NCBI GenBank assembly: GCA_964393865.1
Contig: CAYMUW010000012.1
Coordinates: 3,126-67,125 of the forward strand
Direction: 5' to 3'
Origin: Suilimivivens sp964393865
GTDB lineage: Bacteria > Bacillota > Clostridia > Lachnospirales > Lachnospiraceae
Length of the DNA stretch: 64,000 bases
Made by a program: the position numbers and the translations under genes. Positions 9,767 to 17,756 of this stretch are shown one piece after another; the stretch's first letter is position 1, and each line of letters starts with the position of its first letter. The notes under the pieces are model-generated. The model saw nothing but the letters and a program-made list of their open reading frames with translations. It was not told where the DNA came from and did not search any database.

Positions 9767-10801
9767 ATGCAGATCAATAGTTATGAGTTAAAGCCTATAC
9801 TGGCAACAATTATAAAGGCTGATGAAAGGATGTTTTACGCAGCTTCAAAGGGAGTCCGTATCGTTGAATGGAATTCTATTGGAATCAACATACTTTATGC
9901 CGAGGAAACTGATAATCTGTGGGGAGCGTTCCATTTTTCGGCTGTATTTCATGAGAGTATTTTTTTCTTTCCACGTAATTATGATTATGTTATAAAATAT
10001 GACATTATCCAAAAACAAACAGAAAAAATTGCTGTTCCAGGGAAACAAAACGAAGAATTTATGCTTCCGTATATCAATAATGATGCTTTTATGATGATAG
10101 GACTGAGCAGCGGCAATGTGTACAAATGGGTTGATGAATGTGCATTTGAAAAGGTATCGCAGCTGGATTGGGGATGTGAACAGTGGAAACTTAATAAACA
10201 AGGCGCACGAATTGAAAATATACTCTTTTGGAACACAGATAAAGAAATTGCAATTTTAGACAAAGAGAATCTGATGATTAAGAGGATAGTCATTTCAACT
10301 GATGAAATTTTGTATGCGGCTGGAGATGAGAGGCATTTATTTTGGGTATCGGAGTCGGGAGATGTATATTCCCAGTATGATAAGTTCGGAGATTTTAACT
10401 ACTTGTTTCATTTGGAATTTCCTGTTTCTGATTTAGCGCGTTTTATATATCGTGAGCATAGCCTATATCTTTTGCCCCACACCGGTAATCAGATTTATGT
10501 GATAAAGGAAAATTCGGAAGCATCGGTTGTAAACCTAGAGTTGGATTTAAAGGATAAAAATGTGAATTGGGCAGTTTGTGAAGACGGTTTCATCGGAGTG
10601 GCAGAGAATATTGATAAACCATGGAATGGGGAGTTGACCTTTTTTACTTATAATCCGTCCGGTCATATAGTATTGAAACTTCCTTTTGAAGAGGCTGCAA
10701 TGAAATACTTGTTCCATAAGAATATAAAAAACGGGATTTTGATTCGAGAAGGAGAAAATAACGATTTAAAGACATATTTAAAACTTGTAAAAGGGAGCTG
10801 A
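9767..10801 (+). CDS. Predicted beta-propeller-like protein of unknown function in the glycan locus
   Basis: I do not recognise a named family. The ~344-residue protein has no signal peptide and no long hydrophobic helix. It repeats short beta-type segments such as DERMFYAASKGVRIVEWNS, DAFMMIGLSSGNVYKWV and ERHLFWVSESGDVYSQY at fairly regular spacing, as in a WD40/quinoprotein-type propeller, and it is cytoplasmic by appearance. ATG 9767 is preferred over 9749 because GGGGA lies 6 bases before it. It sits 32 bases after the second sulfotransferase and before a glycosyltransferase, so it probably shares their pathway, perhaps as a scaffold or sugar-binding partner. That role is a guess. Confidence 0.6.
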   Translation: MQINSYELKPILATIIKADERMFYAASKGVRIVEWNSIGINILYAEETDNLWGAFHFSAVFHESIFFFPRNYDYVIKYDIIQKQTEKIAVPGKQNEEFMLPYINNDAFMMIGLSSGNVYKWVDECAFEKVSQLDWGCEQWKLNKQGARIENILFWNTDKEIAILDKENLMIKRIVISTDEILYAAGDERHLFWVSESGDVYSQYDKFGDFNYLFHLEFPVSDLARFIYREHSLYLLPHTGNQIYVIKENSEASVVNLELDLKDKNVNWAVCEDGFIGVAENIDKPWNGELTFFTYNPSGHIVLKLPFEEAAMKYLFHKNIKNGILIREGENNDLKTYLKLVKGS

Positions 10802-10805
10802 CATT

Positions 10806-10904
10806 ATGATGCGAGATTCATGTTTATCACATGTTGAATGGTTTGGCAATGAAAAAGAAACAGTTTTATGTGCAGTGATTGTATTAAGGGAGAAAAATGA
10901 TTAG
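10806..10904 (+). CDS. Possible 32-residue small ORF or gene remnant between propeller and glycosyltransferase genes
   Basis: Starting four bases after the preceding stop, the frame MMRDSCLSHVEWFGNEKE runs to a TAG inside the start of the next gene. No ribosome site stands before it other than the end of the upstream gene. It could be a small translated leader that couples the two genes, or the scar of a deleted gene. Nothing in the residues identifies it. Confidence 0.2.
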   Translation: MMRDSCLSHVEWFGNEKETVLCAVIVLREKND

Positions 10905-12093
10905 TATTATTGTTCCAATCTATAATGTGGAATCTTATCTGTATCAGTGTATGGACAGTATTATCAAACAGACTTATCAGGATATTGAAATTATTTTGGT
11001 GGATGACGGTTCCCTTGACGGTGGAGGAAAGATCTGCGATGCCTATGCCGGGCGCGATTGCAGAATCAAAGTGATCCATAAAGAAAACGGGGGTCTTGTC
11101 AGTGCGCGAAAGGCCGGATTATCTGTGGCGGAAGGAGAATGGATCGGCTATGTGGACGGCGATGACTGGATTGAGCCGGATATGTATGAGAAATTGATGA
11201 TTAAGGCTTTGGAATATGATGCTGATATTGCTATGTGCGGCAGATATGAAGATACAGGGGATATATCAAAACCTGTATATCATGGCTTCCCCGAAGGATA
11301 TTATGACAGGAATAAGCTGCTGACAGAGATTTATCCCAAAATGATGGTGGGAAGGGATTTTTTTGAATGGGGGATTTTCCCCGGTGTATGGGATAAGCTT
11401 TTCAAGAGGGAAATAATAGAGGATTTCCAGATGCAGGTAGATGAGAGGATTATGATGGGTGAGGATGCAGCCTGCGTGTATCCGTGTATGCTGTCGGCCA
11501 AAAGAGTGTATATATTGCACGAATGCCTCTACCATTACAGGCAGTCAACGGATTCTATGATAAAAAGGAAGGAGGATACCGCAGTTGAAAGAGAACGCTT
11601 TGAAATACTGTATACCTCTGTATTGCAGCAGTTGGATAGGCTGAAGGGCGTATACAGTCTAACAAACCAGTGGAAAAAATATATGCTTTTTCTTATGCTT
11701 CCAAGGGCTGACAGTTTATATGACGGGGTTGAAAACCTGGATTATCTCTTTCCGTTTCCCGGCGTATCAAAGGGCGAAAAAATCTTGTTGTACGGAGCCG
11801 GAACATATGGGCAAAGATTGTACCAATGGTTAAAGGAGTCTTCGTTTTGCAGCGTAATCATGTGGGCTGACAGGAATTATAAGGAAATCCAAAAGCATGG
11901 ATTGGACGTGCGCAGTCCGGAGGAAATCAGGAATGCGGATTTTGACCATATCGTAATTGCTATCATCAATGCAGGAGTGAGGAAAGCAGTCAAAAGAGAG
12001 CTTGCGGAAATCTATGGGGAGAACAAAGTGGAGGGCATTGATGAGAAACTGATCATGAGTGAGGATACAGAAAGGAAATTCCGCATGAGATAG
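10897..12093 (+). CDS. GT2 family glycosyltransferase with C-terminal Rossmann-like module
   Basis: A 398-residue protein. The N-terminal GT-A domain shows MISIIVPIYNVESYLYQC, VDDGS near residue 38 and the DxD-like VDGDD near 87. ICDAYAGRD and NGGLVSARKAG follow the usual EpsJ/WcaA-like pattern. The last ~100 residues are KILLYGAGTYGQRLYQWL ... DHIVIAIINAG, a nucleotide-binding-like fold that also ends the 1066-residue fusion and the sulfotransferases. RBS GGGAG precedes the ATG. It probably adds a sugar to the same surface polymer. Donor and linkage cannot be told. Confidence 0.88.
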   Translation: MISIIVPIYNVESYLYQCMDSIIKQTYQDIEIILVDDGSLDGGGKICDAYAGRDCRIKVIHKENGGLVSARKAGLSVAEGEWIGYVDGDDWIEPDMYEKLMIKALEYDADIAMCGRYEDTGDISKPVYHGFPEGYYDRNKLLTEIYPKMMVGRDFFEWGIFPGVWDKLFKREIIEDFQMQVDERIMMGEDAACVYPCMLSAKRVYILHECLYHYRQSTDSMIKRKEDTAVERERFEILYTSVLQQLDRLKGVYSLTNQWKKYMLFLMLPRADSLYDGVENLDYLFPFPGVSKGEKILLYGAGTYGQRLYQWLKESSFCSVIMWADRNYKEIQKHGLDVRSPEEIRNADFDHIVIAIINAGVRKAVKRELAEIYGENKVEGIDEKLIMSEDTERKFRMR

Positions 12094-12107
12094 ATGGAAA
12101 ATCAAAT

Positions 12108-12200
12108 GAAAGAAATAGAAAAAATGCTGATTATGGACGAGTCTGGCTAATTGGGAAAAAGTATTTTATTTAAGCGGTGTTAATTCCGATGTTGGAAAAC
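12108..12200 (+). pseudogene. Decayed 5' end of an NAD-dependent epimerase gene
   Basis: The reading EKMLIMDESG, stop, LGK lines up with the start of the gene just downstream, EKILITGASGYIG. The DNA is also clearly related (GAAAAAATGCTGATTATGG against GAAAAAATACTGATCACGG). After a frame slip, LSGVNSDV resembles LSEDSGAEI of the intact gene. The NAD-binding GxxGxxG has been lost (MDESG, stop) and the rest of the gene is missing. This copy is AT-rich like the upstream locus, while the intact one is GC-rich. It looks like the native gene replaced by a foreign homologue. Confidence 0.55.
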
Positions 12201-12239
12201 CTGAAAATAAAAGGCTGCCAGACAGGAGGCAGGAAGAAA

Positions 12240-13226
12240 ATGGAAAAAATACTGATCACGGGCGCGTCCGGCTACATCGGCTCCATGCTCGTAAAGCATA
12301 TCCTGAGTGAGGACAGCGGCGCAGAGATTACAGCGCCGCTGAGGAGGACTGCCGGGACAAGGCTTCCGGCATCGGACAGGCTTCGCATTATAAAGATGGA
12401 CCTATCGGAAAAATCCGCATTGGACAGTCTCGCGCCGGACTGTTCCTATATCATTCACTGCGCATGTGCCACGAAATCGTCAGAGATGGCTGCGCATCCC
12501 GTGGAAACGGCGGCGGGCATTTTAAGCATCACGGAGAATGTCCTGTATTATGCCAAAAGGTGTCGGGAATCCGGAGCTTTAAAATCTATGGTCTACCTTT
12601 CGTCGATGGAGGTTTATGGAAACATCGATTGTTCTGACGGACACCGGGCAGCGGAGGACGAGATGGGCTATATAAACCCGCTTGCCGCCCGGAGCTGCTA
12701 CCCACTGGGAAAACGCATGGCGGAGAACCTGTGCTATTCCTATTTTAAGGAGTATGGCGTCCCGGTGAAGATAGCCCGTCTTGCGCAGACCTTCGGGCAC
12801 GGCGTCCTGCTGGATGACAGCCGCGTGTTCGCGCAGTTTGCAAGGGCGGCGGCGGAAGGGCGGGATATCGTCCTGCACACGGAAGGAAAGTCCATGGGGA
12901 ACTACTGCGGCATAGATGACGCCGTAAAAGGCATCCTGACGATCCTGCGGCGCGGAGCTGACGGCGAGGCCTACAACGTGGTGAACGAGACGAACACCAT
13001 GAGCATCCGTGAGATGGCGGAGCTTGTGGCGGAAAAGCTTGCGAAAGGTCAGATCAAAGTGGTCTGTGACATCCCCAAGGATAACGTGTATGGCTATGCG
13101 CCCGACACGGGGCTGCGGCTTTCGGGCAGGAAGCTGATGGGGCTTGGATGGATGCCGGCGCAGGATCTTGCGGAGATGTACCGGGATGCGGCGGAGGATA
13201 TGGCAGCTCAAGGAGCAGCGCCTTGA
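12240..13226 (+). CDS. NAD-dependent epimerase/dehydratase (extended SDR), GC-rich
   Basis: A 328-residue nucleotide-sugar epimerase or dehydratase. MEKILITGASGYIGSMLVKH carries the GxxGxxG NAD motif at residues 8-14, SSMEVYG holds the catalytic Ser region and the SDR YxxxK appears as CYPLGKRMAE. ATG 12240 follows CAGGAGGCAGGAAGAAA and matches family N-termini; the longer frame from 12177 has no ribosome site. Base composition is visibly GC-rich, unlike the AT-rich glycosyltransferases before it, which points to separate acquisition. It would supply a modified nucleotide sugar to the glycan locus. The mobile element begins within ~20 bases of its stop. Confidence 0.85.
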   Translation: MEKILITGASGYIGSMLVKHILSEDSGAEITAPLRRTAGTRLPASDRLRIIKMDLSEKSALDSLAPDCSYIIHCACATKSSEMAAHPVETAAGILSITENVLYYAKRCRESGALKSMVYLSSMEVYGNIDCSDGHRAAEDEMGYINPLAARSCYPLGKRMAENLCYSYFKEYGVPVKIARLAQTFGHGVLLDDSRVFAQFARAAAEGRDIVLHTEGKSMGNYCGIDDAVKGILTILRRGADGEAYNVVNETNTMSIREMAELVAEKLAKGQIKVVCDIPKDNVYGYAPDTGLRLSGRKLMGLGWMPAQDLAEMYRDAAEDMAAQGAAP

Positions 13227-13246
13227 GTGGGAAGGTGAGCCGTGAA

Positions 13247-14695
13247 TTATGAGCGGTAAGTTTCCATGCCTGGTTTAAGAGCCGCGTCCTGTCCTTTTGC
13301 GGCAGGATGTCCGAGATACTGTTCCATATTAGCCATTTTCTGTTTAAGAGATCTGGCTTCCTGCTCGGCTGATCTGCATGTTTTCTCAAGAGCGGTCTTA
13401 CGGGTCAGCATCGCTTCATAGTCAGCACGGATCTCATCCGAATCGACAGATTTCGGGTCAAGCCCTATCTTTTGGAGCATACGCTCAGCGCCGTCATACA
13501 GGATCAGCTGGGTTTCGTGCATCCGAAGGTATCTGTCCGGATCTTTTGATCTATTATATTTCTCCTGATACGGTTTATTGTCCCTGTACTGCTCTGCATA
13601 GAGGAGCAGTTCTGAGATTTTTTTCATTTCATGCTCCAGTTCCACAAGCCCGGTGCGGGCAGATCTTGCCCCTGCGGTCTTTTCATCTATCTGCTCATGG
13701 AGCTCAGCCAGGCTATCTGCGGCGGCGTAACTGGAAGCGGCAGTTTTGAGGTTCTTAATAGCTGCCCAGTGCTGCAGTCCGGGGCTGCTTTTGAATTTCT
13801 CGCTGGTGGTGTCGATAAGCGTTCTGCTCGCACTGGTGCGGGTGATGATGTCCTTCTTTGGAACCTTGATCCGTGATTTCTGTTTAGGAGCCTCTGTAGT
13901 AACAGGCTCCTGACAGTCCTGTTTTACATTCTGCCATTTCTCCGGATTCTCAATCCTGTCTTTGATATCCTCTTTGGTATATCCTAATCCAAAATTGCGT
14001 AAGCTGCCGCGCACCGAACGCTCCTGTCCTGGGGCAAGGAACTTTATATATTTCGCATGAGGATCACCGATTTTTTCTCCGGTGATTTTGTAGCCTTTTT
14101 CTCTGATCAGGCGCAGGAACTCTTCATAGGATTCAGAGAGTTTGATGCATTCATCAATATCTGCCTGCAGCCGCTTTTTCCATGAGATGCCTTCCTGTTC
14201 GGCTTTCCACTCCACATATTTTTTGCCTTTTCTGCCGCTCGGCTCAATGATGGAAAGGTTGTGTTCCTTGCATAATTCATCACTGAGCTGCCGGATGTGG
14301 TAATAGCTTTTCTTGCAGGCGTTATATTTTTTGTGGTCGATATTATCGGCGGCGCAGAAAATGATGTGGTTATGAGGGTGGCCTTTATCCACGTGGGTTG
14401 CTACAACATAGGAGTATTTTCCTTCCAGCAATCTGTCGGCAAGCTCAATTCCGATTCTGTGTGCTTCTTCGTAAGAAACCTCACCTTTTGCAAAAGACTG
14501 GATCAGGTGATATGCCAGATTTTTATCGGAGGACTTCGTTCTGCAAAGAGCGTAATCAAAGTCATGCCTGGCAGTATCGGGATGACAGCCAAAAGAATCA
14601 ACAAGCAGTTGCTGCTCGGTTTTATCAGGGTTACAAATATAATTTACAGCTTTTGTAACGGTACTTTTGATAGCATGGATTCGTGTGTATGCCAT
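13247..14695 (-). CDS. mobA: MobA/VirD2-type relaxase (mobilization nuclease)
   Basis: A 482-residue relaxase that nicks oriT and leads the strand during conjugative transfer. Residues 1-~250 form the nuclease: TRIHAIKSTVTKAVNYICNP at the N-terminus, and the metal-binding three-histidine motif HVDKGHPHNHIIF near residue 121. The rest is helical and charged, with coiled-coil character. It overlaps mobC by 52 bases, as usual for such pairs. No coupling ATPase or secretion genes are nearby, so the element could only be mobilized by a helper. The stop lies 21 bases from the epimerase stop, at or near the left end of the element. Confidence 0.92.
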   Translation of the reverse strand: MAYTRIHAIKSTVTKAVNYICNPDKTEQQLLVDSFGCHPDTARHDFDYALCRTKSSDKNLAYHLIQSFAKGEVSYEEAHRIGIELADRLLEGKYSYVVATHVDKGHPHNHIIFCAADNIDHKKYNACKKSYYHIRQLSDELCKEHNLSIIEPSGRKGKKYVEWKAEQEGISWKKRLQADIDECIKLSESYEEFLRLIREKGYKITGEKIGDPHAKYIKFLAPGQERSVRGSLRNFGLGYTKEDIKDRIENPEKWQNVKQDCQEPVTTEAPKQKSRIKVPKKDIITRTSASRTLIDTTSEKFKSSPGLQHWAAIKNLKTAASSYAAADSLAELHEQIDEKTAGARSARTGLVELEHEMKKISELLLYAEQYRDNKPYQEKYNRSKDPDRYLRMHETQLILYDGAERMLQKIGLDPKSVDSDEIRADYEAMLTRKTALEKTCRSAEQEARSLKQKMANMEQYLGHPAAKGQDAALKPGMETYRS

Positions 14696-14988
14696 ATCTT
14701 ATCCATCAGCTCCTTTATCTCATTTAGGTCTTCTTCGTAAATATTCCCGGTTTTCATAATCCGCGTTCTTATCATGTTTATGTTTCTTCCGAGTGCGGCG
14801 ATCTGATAGTTGTATTCTTTCAGACCGCTATAGTCGATGTCGTAGGTATAACCGTACAGGATCAGGTGACGGATATACTCGGATATATTTCGCATTTTGG
14901 ATGCCTTGAACTTTTCATCCAGGACATATTTTTCATCTTCACTGAGATATACCTGTATGGGGATTTTGCGTTCCCGCTCTTTACTCAT
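14644..14988 (-). CDS. mobC: MobC-family relaxosome accessory protein
   Basis: A 114-residue protein with an N-terminal ribbon-helix-helix-like segment (RKIPIQVYLSEDEKYVLDEK) and the MobC signature region (GRNINMIRTRIMKTGNIYEEDL). MobC proteins bind oriT DNA and help the relaxase open the strands. It lies directly between the relaxase gene and the hairpin-rich intergenic region, which supports that region as oriT. A GAAAGGAAG sequence precedes the start on the minus strand. Confidence 0.9.
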   Translation of the reverse strand: MSKERERKIPIQVYLSEDEKYVLDEKFKASKMRNISEYIRHLILYGYTYDIDYSGLKEYNYQIAALGRNINMIRTRIMKTGNIYEEDLNEIKELMDKIWHTHESMLSKVPLQKL

Positions 14989-14999
14989 GATGAGACACT

Positions 15000-15560
15000 T
15001 CCTTTCAATATTGCCGTTTCCGGCGAATTATCTTTTTGGCAGAAATGCTTCGGTTTCCGTAGAGGTAAAAAGATGTAGTTCTGCATTAACGGGGGTCAGG
15101 GGGGAGTATCCCCTTGCAAGCTCATTTGCGCGTAACTTCGAGGCAGGCGGACATGCTCGCATGGACATCTGCCGAGAAGCGCGGCATCGGGCAGTTTATT
15201 GCCCGATGCGCCATTTTTCCGGCAGGAGAAATGGTCAGCAAATGTGGATGTGTCATGACACATCCAATGCTTGGTATTCTTCTTGCAAATCCGTCAGGAT
15301 TTGCGGGTTCAGACTGCCATAGGGCAGGCGGCTTTGAACCCATAACGCCGTATCCGGCGATTGTTCTTATGCTTTTGTACTGTGGGGAAAATAACGGTAA
15401 AATAAAAAACTGCCACAGTACGGGCGCACGGGCAGCGCCGGTAATCGTAGCAGTTTTGGTGTTTTCTTGAAGTAACTCAAATTTTATCAGATGAACCGGT
15501 GATGGTCAATGTGTTTAATAGAAAATCGTCCACAAGTTGGGGGCGATTTTCGGTCGAAAA
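15000..15560. other. Candidate oriT / structured transfer region with at least seven hairpins
   Basis: No gene is credible here. A GGGGGTCAGGGGGG-type block at about 15090-15105 is followed by stacked inverted repeats. They are: a 10-bp perfect stem at 15184-15209 (loop gtttat); a 10-bp stem with one wobble at 15211-15234; a 22-bp perfect palindrome at 15245-15266; an 8-bp stem at 15285-15304; a two-tier stem at 15305-15341 (inner CTGCC/GGCAG); a 5-bp GC stem at 15346-15359; a 9-bp repeat pair 15377-15385/15413-15421; a pair 15406-15413/15450-15457; and a stem at 15521-15551. The position upstream of mobC-mobA fits oriT plus a single-strand replication or priming site. The nick site is not identified. 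Confidence 0.6.
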
Positions 15561-15623
15561 AATTCAACTCAATCTGGGGTAAAATTGACGAGCGCTGCAT
15601 AGAATATAGGAAACAGATTTTTC

Positions 15624-15653
15624 TTGACTAGGGTCTATATCACGGTATATACT
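15624..15653 (+). promoter_or_regulatory. Promoter of the vapBC operon
   Basis: TTGACT at 15624-15629 and TATACT at 15648-15653 are 18 bases apart. The -10 region lies in an AT-rich partial dyad (TATATcACGgTATATA), the kind of site a VapB-VapC complex binds for autoregulation. The VapB start follows 24 bases later. Confidence 0.6.
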
Positions 15654-15677
15654 ATAAATGAAAGGAAGGTGATCATT

Positions 15678-15908
15678 ATGATGACTGCAAAGGTTTTTGA
15701 AAATGGAAGAAGTCAGGCAATCAGACTTCCTAAGGAATGTCGTTTCACATCAGATGAGGTGATGGTGAATAAGATTGGTGATATTGTGATCCTGCTTCCC
15801 AAGCAGAATAAATGGGATTCTTTTATGAGAGCGATAGATATGTTCTCTGATGATTTTATGGCTGATGGAAGATCAACAGATATTTGTCAGGAGCGTGAAG
15901 CACTATGA
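15678..15908 (+). CDS. vapB: VapB-type antitoxin (AbrB/SpoVT-like swapped hairpin)
   Basis: A 76-residue antitoxin. MMTAKVFENGRSQAIRLP followed by KECRF is the classic AbrB-type DNA-binding start of VapB proteins, and the acidic C-terminal tail (DMFSDDFMADGRSTD) would wrap the toxin. The start at 15678 follows AAAGGAAGGTGAT; the longer reading from 15624 runs through the promoter. The stop overlaps the toxin start as ATGA, so the pair is translationally coupled. It likely stabilises the mobile element in its host. Confidence 0.9.
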   Translation: MMTAKVFENGRSQAIRLPKECRFTSDEVMVNKIGDIVILLPKQNKWDSFMRAIDMFSDDFMADGRSTDICQEREAL

Positions 15909-16306
15909 GATATATGCTTGATACAAACATCTGCATCTATGCGATCAAGCATAAGCCGGAGAAGGTGTTTCAGAAATTACAGGAAGTTGATCCTGAAGAC
16001 GTATGTGTATCTTCGGTCACATATGCAGAACTTGTGCATGGTGTAGAAAAAAGTGCCGCCGTAGAAAAAAACAGGCTGGCACTTTCCATGCTTCTCGCAA
16101 ATATAGAGATTTTGAATTTCGATGTAGATGCGGCGGACTGTTACGGAAAGATCCGGGCAGGTCTTGAAAAGAAAGGTATGCCGATTGGCCCCCTTGATAT
16201 GATGATCGCAGGTCATGCGATGTCAATGGGGTACACTGTGGTAACGAACAATGTAAAAGAGTTCTCCAGAATCCCGGATCTGAAAATAGAGAACTGGACT
16301 GAGTGA
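15905..16306 (+). CDS. vapC: VapC-type PIN-domain ribonuclease toxin
   Basis: A 133-residue PIN nuclease. The acidic metal ligands are visible: MLDTNICIYAI (Asp near residue 6), TYAELVHGVEKS (Glu near 42), PLDMMIAGHA (Asp near 98) and VTNNVKEFSRIPDLKIENW at the end. Such toxins cut tRNA or rRNA when VapB is lost. Length is normal for the family and all key acidic positions are present, so it should be active. The gene is convergent with the AbiEi-like gene, with 10 bases between stops. Confidence 0.92.
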   Translation: MRYMLDTNICIYAIKHKPEKVFQKLQEVDPEDVCVSSVTYAELVHGVEKSAAVEKNRLALSMLLANIEILNFDVDAADCYGKIRAGLEKKGMPIGPLDMMIAGHAMSMGYTVVTNNVKEFSRIPDLKIENWTE

Positions 16307-16316
16307 TTATAATTTA

Positions 16317-16934
16317 TCATAGTTCGCTCAGTTGCATTTCATAATAAAATCGGAAAGTAGAGTCTGGAAAGCTTCTTATATATTTGTCTATTGATTCCCT
16401 GGTAATTTGATTCGCCAGGGAATATTTTTTTATTATTTTTCTGGCTTCGTCGTTGGAGCAGTCCAAATAACGATCCAAGTTTTTAAGTAAATCAAGAATC
16501 TGAAGAACCTTTACATTATCATTATCTATCTTCACATAAGGACGGCGGACAATAAATATCTGCTCACCTATGATTATTTCCCGAACGATAGCTGCCATAT
16601 TATTGCTGACAATCTCCTTTTTCATAGGAACCTGCTGGGAAATGCCTATGAGGTTTGCGAAGGTGCTGCCGGAATAATACCCGTCTGTCCTTCCGTGACG
16701 GGAAATATATTTATACCTTGCAACGGTTTCCGGGCTTGGTCCGGCCGAGGAACTGAATCTTGTCCGTTTCGGGATGTAGTAGATCCCTTTTTCATACCTG
16801 ACGATTTTTCCGGCATCCGCAAGTGTTTTGATCTGCTGGCGGAAGTTATCCCTTTTCATTCCCTCTATATGAATATCATCGAGGAAAATCGGTTCCGCAT
16901 TTTTGTAATGGTCCTTCAAATATTCAAAAAGCAT
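16317..16934 (-). CDS. AbiEi-like / DUF6088-type antitoxin-like transcriptional regulator (orphan)
   Basis: A 205-residue protein with an N-terminal winged helix (PIFLDDIHIEGMKRDNFRQQ ... GKIVRYEKGIYYIPKRT), the layout of AbiEi-type antitoxins that repress their own operon. The C-terminal half (YYSGSTFANLIGISQQVP, IIIGEQIFIVRRPY) fits DUF6088-like members. No AbiEii nucleotidyltransferase toxin follows; the next gene on that side is vapC in the opposite direction. It is either a retained anti-toxin or a solo regulator of the element. Family naming is from memory of the fold, not a search. Confidence 0.7.
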   Translation of the reverse strand: MLFEYLKDHYKNAEPIFLDDIHIEGMKRDNFRQQIKTLADAGKIVRYEKGIYYIPKRTRFSSSAGPSPETVARYKYISRHGRTDGYYSGSTFANLIGISQQVPMKKEIVSNNMAAIVREIIIGEQIFIVRRPYVKIDNDNVKVLQILDLLKNLDRYLDCSNDEARKIIKKYSLANQITRESIDKYIRSFPDSTFRFYYEMQLSEL

Positions 16935-17177
16935 AGCCTGCTCCTTATAAAATCACGAAATATAATATATAATATTATACAAAATGAATTATAAAGAAGA
17001 AAAATGAAAATGTCAATAGGAAAAATGAAAATCAGCCAAGACCCATCGGGATAAGACAGGGGATGAAGCCGTAAAAATATTAAAAAATTCTTTTTCATCC
17101 GCTACGTTTCGTGGCACCCGGACACAGTTAATAAATGTAAGGATGTTTAGAAGGTTCCGCACGGAAAGGAAGGGACT

Positions 17178-17756
17178 TTGAAACAGAATGCAAATGAGCA
17201 GGATGAAATAGTTGCCGAGTTCAAGAGTTTTATGTATCGGGCTATTGTGAACTGCGCACATAATGTTACCAGAAAGATAAAACGCGATGAGGAGATCAAT
17301 GGGGGCATACCGTTGGAGACATTGGATGAGAAACGCTTCGGAGAGTACATAAAGACAGAAGACGGGCATGGTATGGAGGCTGGGATACAGATTGAATTTT
17401 CTGATCTTAGGATCAGGCTGAATGATGACCTGATCGGGGCTTTGCTCGCAGGACTCACTGAGAGGGAAGTACAATCCTTGATACTGCACGAAGCGTTTGA
17501 TTATGACTATGCCCAGATTGGGAAGATGCTAGGCATCTCGCCGGACAGGGCAAAGGCATATAAGTATCAGGGGTTCGTTGGGATAATCCCATATTATCCG
17601 GCAGGATGCCGTATTACCGATTTTCCCGGTTTTTACGGATTTCACACTATCAAGCATTATTCCGCATTACCTCACACCGATTCGTTGCAAAAGTGTTGCA
17701 ATCTGCATTTATTTGTTGCAATTCTCACAAGCTTAAAAACAAAGACTCTTTCCTAA
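17178..17756 (+). pseudogene. Tn916-type sigma-70-like factor (Orf7-like), 3' end replaced by inversion
   Basis: A TTG start after GGAAGGGAC opens a small sigma-like protein. EFKSFMYRAIVNCAHNVTRK is the region-2-like start, and LTEREVQSLILHEAFDYDYA with MLGISPDRAKAYKYQG is the region-4 helix-turn-helix. After KYQG at 17573 the frame runs on through 60 residues with no resemblance to the family. Its true tail lies on the minus strand near 20110-20156, where it would continue as G-IEKSKDEGGK. The 2.6-kb segment between has been turned around. In conjugative transposons this factor helps switch on transfer genes. Here it should be inactive or altered. Confidence 0.75.
17684..17721. repeat. Three GTTGCAA direct repeats next to the integrase end (candidate Int arm sites)
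   Basis: GTTGCAA occurs at 17684-17690, 17695-17701 and 17715-17721, just beyond the integrase stop. Tn916-type integrases bind short direct repeats inside the element ends with their N-terminal arm domain. Position and spacing fit such arm sites, so the element's integrase-side end should lie a little further out, around 17617-17680. Confidence 0.5.

Noticed and set aside
12579..13211. 210-codon open frame on the minus strand inside the epimerase
   Set aside because: It mirrors a GC-rich gene in the opposite frame; the epimerase itself has full motifs.
13378..14740. Several plus-strand frames over the relaxase and mobC
   Set aside because: They are shadows of clearly recognised minus-strand genes.
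15184..15359. CRISPR array
   Set aside because: The hairpins have different sequences and no constant repeat or spacer length.
15114..15470. Open frames on both strands through the hairpin region
   Set aside because: Residues are dictated by inverted repeats, no ribosome site, no family likeness.
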